In this document: piece after piece, positions 1 to 11,475 of the stretch | Layout: each line of letters starts with the position of its first letter | Numbering within the stretch: position 1 is the first letter of the stretch | Source of the DNA: Ascarosepion bandense | Lineage: Eukaryota; Mollusca; Cephalopoda; Sepiida; Sepiidae | Direction: 5' to 3' | NCBI GenBank assembly: GCA_037127315.1 | Contig: JBBBDQ010000224.1 | Span: 7,575,001 to 7,639,000, forward strand | DNA: 64,000 nt | Made by a program: the position numbers and the translations under genes | Notes under the pieces: model-generated | Told to the model about the DNA's origin: nothing | Databases searched by the model: none | Seen by the model: only the letters and a program-made list of their open reading frames with translations

Positions 1-60
1 GTGGATATCTATTAAATAAAAATTATACATGTTCTAAAACAATTTATAATAAATACAAAA
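1..60 (+). repeat. partial copy of ribozyme-bearing repeat (family F), cut by window edge
   Basis: The first 60 bases match the segment just downstream of the hammerhead ribozyme at 32.0 kb. Both contain an acatgttctaaaa block followed by a tttataataaat block. The ribozyme of this copy, if present, would lie just outside the window. It is a second genomic copy of the same repeat in the same orientation. Confidence 0.55.
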
Positions 61-930
61 ATATATATATAAGTTTTGAATTCCATTTTTATTCGAGATA
101 TCTTTATCTTACATATTGCATATGAAGAAATAAAATGTTTCCTCGGCTGATCTGCTAAATACTATGAACGTTATTTAGTGTGTAAATGTATTTGAATTAC
201 TATCACTAAGTTATTTTTTAAACAATAAAATTATTACCAACCGGCGTAGTTTGAGAAATCCTACTAAAGAAGATCATGTGTCCGTCCTACAGCGATCGAA
301 CTTGTACCTGTATTTCTATCAGGGAAACAGTTAAGTTTGATTCCTGTCAGTAACACAGTTTTCTTTAGTAGCACAACCTCAACAACGTCATCTGTTATTG
401 CTTTCAATATTTAAAAAAACCTGAGATAGTAAAACAAACACGTGTACTCACTAAAAAAGCGTTGTAATAATAAAAAATAATATTGGATATACATTAATTT
501 CAAAATGTATAGCTGACAGTGGTAGAATATTTATTTAATAAAATAAGAAACTTAATTTATATCAAAATCACCAGCCATAATATATAAATTGTAATCCGAC
601 CAGAACCATGTTGCATATATTACGAGGTTATCAGTCGAAGAAAATTGTTTTAGAAAAAAAAATTAAAGCTGTTTAAATGATAAAAGCATAAATGATCAAA
701 ACACCCAATAATGCTAGTTACTGAACGGTAACTGGTTGGTTTGACAAATATTCACTTATCTAATTTGATAAAATAAGAAAAGTACAATATTTACTCATAA
801 TCCGGTCTCGAATCATACACGCATGAGCATAGAGTTAAGCACAAATCCACACTAGATGCACAAATTGATACACCTATTCTTTTTCCTGTTTGAATTACTT
901 GGATGACCACTTATCATCATTTCTATTCAG
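61..930. other. AT-rich DNA, no recognised feature
   Basis: No open frame with recognisable motifs, no tandem repeat and no terminal inverted repeat was seen on either strand. Confidence 0.5.
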
Positions 931-1062
931 ATTAATATTATTTACGTTGTTATCACAACGGTTTGGATGTTGTGTCCTCCGTCAATCCAGGGCACTTTAA
1001 CGGAATTTCAAAATAAACACTTTATTTAATCTATTGGCTAATTTTTTATCGTTCATATGTAG
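931..1062 (-). repeat. degenerate PLE terminal repeat (family E)
   Basis: On the minus strand this carries the same block order as the family E terminal repeats at 21.3 and 21.7 kb: a ttaaataaag block, a gaaattcc block, a degenerate ribozyme-like segment, and an acaacgt block. The hammerhead-like core is too mutated to fold. I read it as an old solo copy of a Penelope-like element pLTR. Confidence 0.4.
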
Positions 1063-2519
1063 AGATATTTCTTTTTGTTTGTTTGTTTTTTTTTTTAGTC
1101 TGGCTCAGTTATTGCTCATCTTGTTTTAACCGAGGAATTGAATTTCAAATTAATATGTCGTTACCAAATTCACAGGGGCAACAGAAATATGGTTCTGCAG
1201 AAAAATGCTGCAGATACTATGGTTTGCAACGAGGTCGTCTTAAAGAAAATGGAAATAATAAGACACATATGCTCAAAATCAGAGAGCTAAAGTTTCTGAT
1301 AGTTATAATGAGGAGTAGGAAGGGTTAAAAAATGACACCCACAAGACATATCGAAGCTCAAATAAATAGTGAGAGACAGAAATATGAATGCATAACAGAG
1401 CGGAGATTGTGGTAGATAGTAAAAGTCCACTCAAAATCAGACTGGTCAAACTCTCTGCATTAAAGTGGGGAAGAACACAGATGAGGCTATGCCGAAGGAC
1501 AGAGTCTCATCTAGAGAAAAACAGACAAGAACCAGGCACTCTGCTTTATGCAGCGTCTATAGGAAATTTTTGCCTAAACTTAAGGGCTCGAGATTTCTGG
1601 TAAATACCCAAATGGTAAAATGTTGAATACTACTAAATGCTGCATATGATAAGAGGATGTGAAGAGCCATGATTACCTACGTCCTGAAGGGATACGTTAC
1701 ATAGAAGAACGGTTGTTCTGTGATACAATCCTGAACCTAGAACTTATAGCCTCAAAACTAGTTTTTATTACCCGCCTCCTCCTGTCTTTGCTACTGCTAC
1801 TGATGTCAATGTTGAAGGGCTTTGTGACTGGTTTGTTTATAAGTTTTATGAGTGGAGTCCTTTAGTGCAAAGACAATCATCTCTCTCCACAATTTTCTGT
1901 TTCTTTAAGTAATTTTAGTAATTTACCATTTATCTTTGTTCCCGTTCTGTCATCTATTTATGTAAACGTACTTCTCGCTTTTTCCTCTCTTACTATTGCC
2001 TCCAGTATGTTTGGTGGGTGTCAAATATTCTACACCTTCTTTACTTATTATATGTTTAAAAATTTCAGTTCACTCTTTCTGATTTTGTGTACAATTTTCC
2101 TTGTTATTTTTGTTTTTCTTTCTCGTTGCTTGTATGTTTTCTCTATGGCATGATGAGCATTATAAACATTTCTTTATCTTGAAGTAATTAGTACTTCTGT
2201 GAAGAAATTGTCCAGCATTCACTATTTTATAAGAAGATTGATATTATACTGCAGTTCGACACTGTTTTCTAACGAAATTTAATTTTGTATTTTGATATAT
2301 TTTTCACTGTTTCTATGTGCCTTTGGATTTATGTTACATTTTATATTATTTGTTAATTATCAAACAAAACTCAGAAAAATGATTACAAATATATCAACTA
2401 TATATTAAAGTGCTTGTAACATTTAATGTCATTTTATATTTGTATTAATTTCTGCTCAGTTTCCTTATATTGAAACGTTTGTTTCGCAAAAAATCCATAA
2501 TTACAACCAAAAATTAAAA
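1063..2519. other. unrecognised DNA with short open frames
   Basis: The 1.1-1.9 kb part is less AT-rich than its surroundings and has three short plus-strand open frames of 68 to 81 codons at 1083, 1388 and 1659. None has a recognisable domain, and they are not clearly linked by splice sites. It may be a decayed element. The rest is pyrimidine-rich and AT-rich. Confidence 0.4.
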
Positions 2520-2715
2520 TTTTAAAATAATTAAGTAGCGCATTAGTGCGTGTTTTTCAAAATCACCAGCACAACGGAATTCAGATTTTATCGCAGTTAT
2601 AATAATTTATTTTTGTTTTAATTTATCACTGAAGATGATCTTTAATAAGTTCGAAAGTACTTGGGTTTTAAAAAACTTCGGCGCCTTTCTTGATTAATTT
2701 TATATTAACATCAAG
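2520..2715 (+). repeat. putative PLE terminal repeat with hammerhead-like core
   Basis: This stretch frames the hammerhead-like motif at 2.62-2.67 kb. It is followed by an aaaacttcgg block and AT-rich DNA, like other ribozyme-bearing pLTRs here. No PLE coding remnant was found beside it, so it would be a solo terminal repeat. Confidence 0.4.
2624..2668 (+). ncRNA. hammerhead-ribozyme-like motif with palindromic helix III
   Basis: A CUGAAGA box (2629-2635) is followed by one extra U, then helix II GAUCUU/AAGUUC with a UAAU loop (2637-2652, one U-U mismatch), then GAAA (2653-2656). The next bases AGTACT (2656-2661) are a perfect palindrome in the helix III position and U2662 would be the cleavage base. 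Helix I is weak (CUA paired with GGU-type bases). The core is complete. Activity is not shown. Confidence 0.5.
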
Positions 2716-4217
2716 AACTTGATTAAATAACTGGAAAGGTTACTACAGTATAAAAATAGTGGTATAGTATAAAAATGTGTAGTTATGCTTTTTGTCGTCG
2801 TCTCGAACTTTGAATTTCTATATTCACAACCAATCAGCTGCGTCATATGAGACGCGCGTCATTCTTTGTATTCGTAAACAATTAAGAACTGTTGTTTACT
2901 ATGAAATTTTATAGGAACACTTCAAAATGTAATCAACAATATTTTTTCTCCTCAAAATGGATATTTAAAAATAGGAAAAATATTTATTAATCAATAAACT
3001 TATAAAATTAATAAATATAATTTCTTTTCTTTTTTCTTCATTTTTTTTAGCAATCTTTATTTATGAAAGTGATATAATTTTTAGTTCGCTACTTTGTTCT
3101 TCAGTTAACCTTTGGCCACGATTCTGTGTATGTCTGTGCGTGCGTGTATGTGTGTTTGACCTCAGAGAGGTGGCTGTTTTGTCATGTGTAAGTACATTAA
3201 CAAATACGTTTTAAAATACAAGAGTAACGCTGAGTTATTTAAAAGTCAACGGCTGGCCAACTTTCTAAAATCTGACCAAATATCAGAATTATTTTGGGAA
3301 TCCAGTTTGGATCTGACCGAGAACGATTCAGAATTTCCTTGTACACGTACATCTTTTCGTCTCTTTGCTTGCTTTTGGAGGGATATATATTGATAAAATT
3401 TCGTCCTTCCATATTAGACCTCAAATGCATCATTTCTCGTGTTTTTTCTTTTCTTGTCCTTACAGTCTTAATCTAAATATGCATTAATTAATGATACCAA
3501 ATATCTAATTACTTGATTCTTCTATCATCGAAAAATTATAATGTGCTGTAAGTAAACTATAATCTAGTTCGAACCAAAATGAACATTGCCCGAAGAGAAC
3601 TAAAAACTTATCTCCCTTGAACTTTATCTAAAAATCATATGCGGCCGTCAAACCACGCTCTGAATATAGAAACACTTCTCATTCTATAGATATCCGTCGT
3701 GATTTTGTTGCTGAATTTCATGGTCTGTGTCCGAGTGCAAGGAAAAGGTCAAATTCTAAAAGGGGAATTTTATGACAAACACTATATTAGGAATTTTTTT
3801 TAACCACAGAAGAGTTTTTCGTTTTTAAGAAAACATTAAATCTGGAATGGTGAAGACTCAGAATTTAGCTAAATGAAGTCGAAATGTTTTGCAGAAAATG
3901 CAGAACAACTCTAGATATTATCAAAGAGTTAACAATTTCGGACTTTACAAATTCGATAAGATTCATTAGAATGAGCTGCTTCATTCGTGGTTTGTGGAGG
4001 ACAAAATACTTTCCAAACTGCGATTTGCAAATGGGAGAAACAAACTGAAAGTGAAAATTAGTCTTAAACAATTTTGTATCAAAACTGATTTTCAAAACTT
4101 TTCTTTCTCCCAGTTACTTTTAATTAGAATAATCTATCCTCAATATTTTCAGACCACACCATCATATATATGAACGCCTTATTTCTGAATAGTACCATAC
4201 AGAAAATATTAGATTAG
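2716..4217. other. AT-rich DNA, no recognised feature
   Basis: Only short open frames without family motifs were seen (for example 3184 plus, 3865 minus). A GT-rich patch lies near 3130-3155. No repeats with partners elsewhere in the window were noticed. Confidence 0.5.
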
Positions 4218-4243
4218 GTGTGTGTGTGTGTGTGTGTGTGTGT
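4218..4243 (+). repeat. (GT)n microsatellite
   Basis: About 13 GT units. Confidence 0.95.
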
Positions 4244-4329
4244 CAAACGAATGGTATTTTAGTATAGAAGAGTCGGCAGAGAGATGTATATGGGTAGCAT
4301 TCACTGCCATCATGCAAATCTCCATTTTC

Positions 4330-4522
4330 TTTCGTATTTTGTACCTTGTTCTACTCCCTGTCCGCTCTCTTTCACGCATCTCTTTTCACTCCAGAGTTCA
4401 CATCCTTCTTTTATCCACTCTGCAACACCCCCTGTAACCTGTTTCATTTTCTCTTCCGTCTCCTCTTATGTAACCCCCTACGCACCAGCATTGTCTTGCT
4501 TGAGGTGAAACTATTATAAAAA
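4330..4522 (+). repeat. LINE 3' tail copy 1
   Basis: A pyrimidine-rich stretch ends in tatgtaaccccctacgcacc, then a cttgcttgaggtgaaa block and an A/T-rich end. This is the same tail that ends the Jockey/CR1-like LINE at 10.6 kb. Only the 3' untranslated part is present, as expected of a 5'-truncated insertion. Diagnostic bases have drifted (cttgaggtg for cttggggtg). Confidence 0.65.
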
Positions 4523-5007
4523 ATATATTCAACTGTAAACAGTTTAAAAATACGACGTTCGACATTCGGAATTTTCTTTTTAGTGTAAAGATGTTGCATG
4601 TTATTGATGTTGTGTTCGTCCGAATACCATCTTCATACCATCTTCATAGATCAAGAACAAACTAAACACAGACATATCAATGTCCTTTATTGTTTTTTGT
4701 TAACATAATGTATTTACAATGTAACGAGCAAATCTCAATTAATTAAATAAATTACACATCATCATCGATCAAAAGTGACAAAGGTATTTTTTATACACAC
4801 ATACATACATTGGCTGTGTATTTTGATTAAATAGTTTTCGTCTATCATTCTTGGCGGAATGTCAGAAACAAAGGAACATGGTGAAATTCCGACAAAATTT
4901 AATGTGACTATGTTTTCAGAATGACTAAGAATGTGACTATGTTTTCAGAATGACTTAAAATGACATAGAATTGCAATCTTATATATTTAATTATGTACTC
5001 GTTTATG
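4523..5007. other. AT-rich DNA with a 29-bp tandem duplication
   Basis: At about 4901-4958 a 29-bp unit containing tgactatgttttcagaatga occurs twice in tandem. A smaller duplication of ataccatcttc lies near 4623-4645. Otherwise nothing is recognised. Confidence 0.6.
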
Positions 5008-5060
5008 AAGACATTGTTTCGAATGTCACAACTTTTTGGACATTGCACCCTCTTCAAGGT
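5008..5060 (-). ncRNA. weak hammerhead-like motif
   Basis: On the minus strand a UUGAAGA box is followed by a stem AAUGUC/GACAUU, then C-GAAA and an almost palindromic ACAAUGU in the helix III position. The base before GAA and the helix I pairing do not fit well. It resembles the other motifs here but is the least certain kind. Confidence 0.25.
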
Positions 5061-5867
5061 ATCTGCCAGGGTTAGTAACATTTCAGAAATGTTAAATTGA
5101 ACTCAATTCACGGGAATGGATGTTGCCATTCCTAAAGTGATTTGTATACTAATTCTACTTTAACTCGTTTTTGTGATCTCATTGTCTCTTCCACTGAACA
5201 AGATTATGTAACATTTTGTATTAGCAGTACCAGAGATTGAACTAAAGACTGTCAGGTAACTAGATTCATTTTATACAATCGGCTATAGGACCTGTAGCGT
5301 TTTATACTGACATATAATATATATGTCACTGCAAGAATTCAAGCAAAAATGTATTAAAAAAATATCGATTCAAGAAAACACTTTCAGAAAATTAAATGCA
5401 TTAAAGCAGACATTATGATGTACTAGAGATCTTTTTTCTCAAAGCTGAAGAGAGATTTAAGTTGGAGTAAAGTCGCATGTACATCTACGATTTCTTGAGA
5501 TTGTCTTGTGTAAACTGATTCCAGTGGTTTTATGCGTCTACCAGTAAACACTATCAAAGAAGCCATCTTGAGTAAACTGCCAAAGTGCAGAATTACAAAA
5601 ACCTTCTTTTTATTTATTGATTTTGATGTGAAAAACTGATAATTCAAATATGAGATAGGCTTTTATACTTACCAAAAGCTAAATATCTGAAAATATATAT
5701 TCGCGAGCTGGTGTTGCTGAAAAGTTTTGCACCTAATAAGTCTTTTCTTACTAGAATCTGATGTTTGGTTATTAGGTCAGCTTTTGTATAACAAAGCTAA
5801 AACAACTTTAATAATAACAAATATATTCACGTACATATATATATTACACGCAGTACAGAACCAGTAT
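5061..5867. other. AT-rich DNA, no recognised feature
   Basis: No recognisable coding motif. The minus-strand frame at 5423-5647 has no family signature. Confidence 0.5.
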
Positions 5868-5932
5868 CTCTCACTCTCACTCATTCATTCACTCACTCAC
5901 TCACTCACTCACTCAATCACTCACTCACTCAC
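5868..5932 (+). repeat. (CACT)n microsatellite
   Basis: An imperfect CACT/ATTC tetranucleotide array. Confidence 0.95.
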
Positions 5933-7114
5933 AAAAACAAACACAATTTTTATCTAACCCACAAGCTATCTCAATATATACTGATGTAGACAGAATTATT
6001 CATCCAATTCCATAATAAAAAATGCTGTAAAACCTCAAATTTTCATGGAAATTTCATGTGAATTTTTTCACAAATAAAGAAATAATGAATTTGAAAGTAT
6101 GTGCAGCGATAACTATTTTTTTTTCATTTTAATATCAAACAGTAATACAAAGTCTATCCAAAATATTTAGCATAGGATGAAATTGTTAGCCCTCTTGACT
6201 CAAGAATAAATTATGTAATCTTCATTCTTAATTATTGCCTTTAACCGTTCTTGATAGTCCCTTACAAGATCATTATGCACACTGATAGGTATTCTGCTTT
6301 ATTGTTTCTTGGCTTTTAGTTTCTCTAAATTTGAAGCACTTCATTCTTTTACATTTTTCTTCAGATATGCCTTTAAATTTTAAATGGGGTTTAGGTCAGT
6401 ACTTTGCAGGCGTACGTTAATACCTTAATTTTGTTTTTATCTAAGTATTTTGCAAGAATTTGTGGTATGTGTTTCGGGCCAGTGACGCCCCAAAGACATC
6501 TTTTGTACACATTGTTTTATATTATTTTAAAAAATGCCAAATTCTGTATCTATGATACCCTGTATTCTCGGTAGTTCTTCTAGTTCGGGAGCGGTAAAAT
6601 ATCCCTAGAGCAGAATGCTCCCAGCACCATGATTAATTGTAGGGAGGGAATAGTTTTGTTTGTGAGCGTCATTCATTTTCATCCATACATAACGGGAGTA
6701 CATGTGACCAAATAATTCTAGTTCGGACCATAAAACAAAGTTTCAAAAATTACTCTCGTGTTCTAAACGGTTTCTACTATAAGCTAATCTGCAATTTAGG
6801 TGTTTATCCTAAAGCGAGGAAGTTTTACTTGGGCGACAAGCTTGAATATCTGATAATAATAAGCATCTAGTGACTGTTCTTGTCGACAGATTTAACCCTG
6901 ATGTCATTACATCATTGACAATGTCCTTTGTCGTTGTGTGATGATTCTTCGAGATATCGCTAAAACGTTTTCCTTTCCATTATCTCAGAAATTAATTTTT
7001 CTACCAGTCTTTGATTTATTCGTAAAACAACGAGTTTTATTTTTCTTGTGGAGTTGTGTCGAAACTTCGCCGCAAAATTTTAGTGACCAGTTTGTGCCTG
7101 AAGTAAGACACGGA

Positions 7115-7320
7115 ACAACAAAGTAGGTTTAAAACAGTGTATTAGTATAATTGGAAGCAAGATATTCAAAGGACGTGTTAGTAATAAGTAACTAGAAATA
7201 AGTAATATAGAAATAAGTCCGAAGGTATTATTACGCTGCTTATTGCCTAACTAGTAGCTGTCGTTAACTGCACTCGTTCACCGCTCTCCAGAAGTCACGC
7301 AGGTAATCATATATAACAAG
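7115..7320 (+). repeat. repeat R, copy 1, inserted inside the Tc1 relic
   Basis: A segment starting aagtaggtttaa, with attag, gtgttagt, attgcct and ctgc blocks in order and ending in a ccg/agaagt block, matches 18.95-19.12 kb in the same orientation. It separates the N-terminal Tc1 piece from the rest, so it inserted after Tc1 did. Its class is unknown. Confidence 0.5.
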
Positions 7321-7631
7321 AGGAAGAGTACATTACTCGTAGGAGGGCACCGTAAGAATTTTTTTGCTCCTTGATAATGCTACGAATTGTCGATCTAGGA
7401 ACATTTAGACGCTTGGAAAATGTTCTATATCCATCACCTTGTTTGTACACATCAACTATCTTCATCTGGAGCTTTGTGTCAAGCTCATCTGTTTTCGCCA
7501 TGACCTCAGGACGAATTAGTGATCGCGATACACCAACATAACTATTTGTTTTGTAAAATATACAGAAAAATTGCATAATGCCAAAAAAATGGTGTGGGAA
7601 GAGGGTGGTCTTCTTCTCTATTGTAATTAAA

Positions 7632-7668
7632 CTTAGTGAGACACAATCAGTGATTGTGTCTCACTAAG
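7632..7668. repeat. 37-base perfect hairpin
   Basis: CTTAGTGAGACACAATCA is followed almost at once by its reverse complement. It lies just 5' of the Tc1 transposase start (minus strand), so it may be a collapsed terminal or subterminal inverted repeat of that element. Confidence 0.8.
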
Positions 7669-7690
7669 ATACCACATACCACATTATTCT

Positions 7691-7934
7691 TTACACCAAA
7701 ACGACACATTCATACTTACCATTCTTACTACTTCCACCGTAGTAGTTAAGAATCTCCATGAACTCTTAACTAATCCCCATATGTACAATTCTTGTCTGTG
7801 GAGGAGGGCAATAAAACACAACAAGTTAAAAAACTAAAACAACACTGTATATTTAAAATATATAAACTCTTTACAAGGAACTAAATAAAATAGTGTTAGT
7901 AATAAAATCCTACATAATTCGTAACTGCAGAAAT
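7691..7934. other. unrecognised stretch
   Basis: No coding motif. The part near 7840-7900 (cactgtatat, aactctttac, gtgttagtaata) loosely resembles repeat R. Confidence 0.4.
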
Positions 7935-9135
7935 ATCAGTTAATTGGATAAATCGATCGACACCGCATGCGAACCAATATATCTCCAACAAACTTGCTCA
8001 GCAGGACTACGATATGGCAATGAAAAAAGGCGTGATGCCCATTACAGCATTTGCAGTTGGGTGTCTTATCTAAATCCGCTAGACAAAAATTTTGCCTACC
8101 CAGAGGGTCCTTTGAATCACCAGCCAGGTAAGTGATGGCTTCATCATTGCTGAGGCATATTCACTCGAGCGCCCAAGACCATATTGAAGGTGCCTTCTAC
8201 CGCGTAAGATCGAGTTCGTACATCACATTGTCCTGACCGGACGTTTTGACTAACACATAATTTAATACCCTATCGGACAACACCTGGACGTTGGAGAGGC
8301 CATCCGTCGTGTGTAAGAGGTGTTTCAGATCAATTTGACATTTACGCTAGAAGATTCACACGCAGCGAGGTAACTGGAAGACTTCTTTATTGCACAAGTG
8401 TGTACATCACAAGGATGGGAAATTCTTACGGGCGTCATCCTTCCAAAATTCGTCTTCGCCATTCGACTGCTGACACATTTGATCCAGAAACACGATGCGA
8501 AAAGTATGTTGATGAATCTCAACGCTAGGCATACCGAAACCGCCTTCAGAATAGGCAACAGATCTCTGAAGGAACCTTAGGACCTTACCTCTCCACAAAA
8601 AACAAGAGTCTTAATAATAACATTAGTGTACTAGACGGAAGAAGAAGGACAAAGAGTCAGTAATGGAGAATCGGATAGACGTGCGAGGCACATACTTCTA
8701 CCCTCTCCTTTAATGAAAGGTTCGAATTGGTTGTAGAACCTCTAACCAATTCATTTCTAAACAAAGATCAGGACCGAACCAGACGCCGAGGAGGCAAACG
8801 CTCTTCCACGCACGCAGCCGCAAGCCAACAGACTTATCGCAGTTGATCTTTGCCCGTTACAGTCTCGTACAGTCTGATTTCTTTGAATCTCAGCTTTTCT
8901 CGACACAAACTACCGAAAGGTCGTCAGCATAGGCAGAATACCTAGCCAGGTAGTGAAATTCCGCATAGGACCGGATTCACCTTTGATTTGCGAAAGAAAT
9001 CTCCCAACACAAGAACGTGCAGCAATAGTGAAAGCGGATAACCTTAACAAATGCAGCGAGAAAATGTGAAAGATTCCCATCGAACTCCATTTACTTCCAC
9101 CAGTGCACCAGGAGACGCATACAGAAATCAAATAC
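7935..9135 (-). mobile_element. L1/Tx1-type LINE, reverse transcriptase and C-terminal fragment
   Basis: A GC-richer block reads on the minus strand as a non-LTR retrotransposon ORF2 piece. The RT catalytic motif AYADDLSVV is at about 8935-8908, followed by VTGAKIN-like and KSVGLRLRAW blocks and then WFGPDL (about 8800). Near 8598-8407 comes the post-RT block GGFGMPS, HTFRIVFLDQMCQQ and FWKDDARKNFPSL. The rest to 7935 is a decayed C-terminal region. RT copies the element RNA at a nicked target. Here frameshifts and stops separate the motifs, so it is a pseudogene. The catalytic YADD itself survives. Assignment to L1/Tx1 rests on the WFGPDL and GGLGMP blocks and is less certain than the LINE call. 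Confidence 0.75.
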
Positions 9136-9143
9136 AGGTGTGA

Positions 9144-9173
9144 ATTACGGTAACCGAAACCGGTTACCGTAAT
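9144..9173. repeat. 13-bp hairpin
   Basis: ATTACGGTAACCG and its exact reverse complement flank a four-base AAAC loop. It lies at the edge of the minus-strand LINE fragment. Function unknown. Confidence 0.75.
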
Positions 9174-9278
9174 GAGAGCCTCTTGAAATCGATTGCCAAC
9201 CCTATTAAATGCCTTGGACTAACCTATTGATCAGCGCGGCTTCACTGTTGACATGCTGGATGATCAAGCATACCATAT

Positions 9279-9348
9279 GAAGGCTGTCCTGAATTATACT
9301 GCCCTTCATAGCTGTTAGGAGCCTAACAAATTAGAAAGGACAGCCTTC
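9279..9348. repeat. 12-bp inverted repeat
   Basis: GAAGGCTGTCCT at 9279 and AGGACAGCCTTC at 9337 enclose 46 bases that contain a further small inverted repeat (ttagg/cctaa). This could be a small hairpin element or the end of one. Unassigned. Confidence 0.5.
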
Positions 9349-9496
9349 GAACGGCCGGCTAAGATCTTGACTAAAATCTTTAACTCTGTGTTTAACATTG
9401 TTTAAGACCGGTGCACCAGCAAATTGTCTTCTTCATTACCTTTTAGAATGTTGTAGAATCATGTTAATATTTCATTTCAAAGGTTGTTTTTTTTAA

Positions 9497-10600
9497 ATGT
9501 CAAATAAGAAAAAATCCGGCAATTACCATAGAGTAATATTATTTCATATTTCCATAAGGGTGAGAGGTACGAATAATTTTGGACTGCACCAATTTCTAGA
9601 AAAATATCTTCCCCATGCCATAAGATCACAAGTAGGCATGTACGCCGATGACACCACAGTTTACTCTCGCTTCGATCAAAAATCTGGTGTTAGTGACAAA
9701 AAGAATCTCGCTGGCGAGCTTGAAAAGGACCTCCAATCCGTGGTGGATTGGGGTAAGAAATGGCTCGTAAAATTCAATTCTTCCAAAACGAAGCTGCTGT
9801 CAATTAACCACCACAGACAGCCACACCTCCCTCCCATTAGCATGGACAGGCTTGCCTCCTAGAGAGTAAAACACTACGCCTGCTTAGCCTGACACTCTCA
9901 GCGGACCTCAAGTGGAATGACTAAGTCGAATCAATTGCTAAATCCGCTGCTACGAAAGTCGACTCTCTGTGCAGGGCCTAGAAATTCTTTCCCTCTGAAT
10001 CTATCCTGCACTTAAATCTACCATCCGCCCGTGTATTGAATACTGCTGCCACATCTGGTCGGGTGCCCCTGCTATTCTCCTCGGGGTTCTTGACAAAATA
10101 CTGCGGAGAATCTGTAATGTGATTGATATCGACTTAGCTGACCGCCTGCAGTCCCTCTCTCACCGGCGTGACGTGGCTTCCCTGTGCCTCTTCTATAAAT
10201 ACTTTCATGGCTTCTGCTCTGATGAACTTAAATCACTGGTGCCCCTAGGTGTGAATTTGCACGAGATATTAGATTGGCAACTAGGTCCCACCCTTTTACA
10301 GTGAAACTGTTGAAATGTAACCACAATTTTTACTCCAACAGCTTGTTTTCTCGCACTTCCCGCCTGTGGAATTCTCTTCCGCATACTTGCTTCCCCGACG
10401 GCTACAACCTTTAGGAGTTTAAATGTAGGATCAATAGACACCTCCTAACACACTAACTCATCCCCATTCTCTCCGACTCTCTCCCTATGTACATCCAAAC
10501 TGGTCTATCACACTCCTTCTGACAATCGCTCTATGTAACCCCCTGCGCTATAGTGGCAGTGGAATGCCTTGCTTGGGGTGACATGATTAAAAAAAAACTA
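9497..10600 (+). mobile_element. Jockey/CR1-like LINE, 3' part of ORF2 plus 3' tail
   Basis: The plus strand encodes the RT palm YADD in MYADDTTVYSRFD near 9645, then ELEKDLQSVVDWGKKW and FNSSKTKLLSINHH. After a frame break come RPCIEYCCHIWSG near 10,035, then LADRLQSLSHRRDVASLCLF and YKYFHGFCSDEL (10,140-10,235) and RLWNSLP-like sequence near 10,365. These are the palm, thumb and C-terminal blocks of Jockey/CR1-type non-LTR retrotransposons. From about 10,445 a C-rich 3' untranslated tail ends with tatgtaaccccctgcgc, a tgccttgcttggggtgacat block and an A-rich end. Stops and a frameshift near 9860 make it inactive. The 5' two thirds of the element is missing, as in 5'-truncated insertions. 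Confidence 0.85.
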
Positions 10601-10864
10601 TGAACATGTTAGATCGAAACTTGTAAAAATTTAAGAATTATTCAATGCTGAATATGCAATCAACTAATTATGATGAATTCAGTAACTACTTGCAAATATT
10701 CAACTGTACATATATTACCTTGGTATGAAAATCGCAATGAAGTAAGAAATTGATAATCTTGATGCACTGTTGATACATATGTCTACGGTGATTATATCTG
10801 TGCGCAATTTCTCTTCTATATTTCCCTCTCTTCCCCTATAAAAAGAGCAAATTTTAAACAATAC
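10601..10864. other. AT-rich DNA, no recognised feature
   Basis: No motif seen. Confidence 0.5.
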
Positions 10865-10875
10865 AACACACACAC

Positions 10876-10928
<53 letters not shown>

Positions 10929-10961
10929 AAGAGAGCGAGAGTGTGAGAGAATGAGAGAGAT
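10865..10961 (+). repeat. compound (CA)n(TA)n(GA)n microsatellite
   Basis: Successive CA, TA and GA tracts. Confidence 0.95.
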
Positions 10962-11286
10962 AATCTTGTTGATTTCACTTAGTGCATTATGCTACCAGAA
11001 CATCCTTATAATTAACAAGTAATACGTGACAAAATATTTACCACACGCCGTCTATTTCTAACTGCCACATTTTCAAGGCATGCATTAATAGTGATGTTTG
11101 ACAAAAGTCATATTTACATTTTTATTGATACCAATACATTTGACACAGAATCGACAAAAGCTTTTAAACGGCACGCCGATTACAATGATCGCGCGGATAT
11201 ATATAACATTTGAAAGAACTTAGAAACTATGAGTGATAACAATAATCCGGACATAAATTAGTCTACACTGGCTGAGTATTTGGGGG
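10962..11286. other. AT-rich DNA, no recognised feature
   Basis: No motif seen on either strand. Confidence 0.5.
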
Positions 11287-11364
11287 GGTGTGTGTGCGTG
11301 TGTGTATGTGTGTGTATGTGTGTGCGTGTGCGTGTGCGTGTATACGTGTGTGTGGGTGTGTGCA
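11287..11364 (+). repeat. GT-rich microsatellite
   Basis: An imperfect GT tract with GTGC and GTAT variants. Confidence 0.95.
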
Positions 11365-11449
11365 AAACAAAATAAATCCTACATTACCATTATAAAGTCC
11401 TTCAGAGAAAAACCGCGTATGATTTTCCTCTTGTCTCTTTTTATTTAAA

Positions 11450-11475
11450 CACACACACACACATATATATATATA
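11450..11475 (+). repeat. (CA)n(TA)n microsatellite abutting mariner copy 1
   Basis: The TA tract ends exactly where the mariner end GGGTGCGATG begins. Confidence 0.9.

Larger units (their letters stand above)
6100..7690 (-). mobile_element. Tc1-like transposon relic, interrupted by another repeat
   Basis: Read on the minus strand, Tc1 transposase pieces appear in order. The N-terminal helix-turn-helix is at 7576-7330 (starts MAKTDELDTKLQMKIVDVYK, with VPRSTIRSII). After a 0.2-kb insertion comes the second DNA-binding part near 6930-6800 (TTKDIVNDV, LNLSTRTVTR). The catalytic core follows near 6750-6560 (FGH, YVW, LPTINHGAGSILL) and the end near 6400-6230 (QSTDLNPI, then RIPISVHNDLVRDYQERLKA). 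Tc1 transposases are about 340 residues with a DD34E triad and cut and paste at TA. Here the first catalytic Asp (WSDE in the family) is lost and stops occur throughout, so it is dead. The outer borders are estimates, and no clear terminal inverted repeat was found. Confidence 0.8.
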
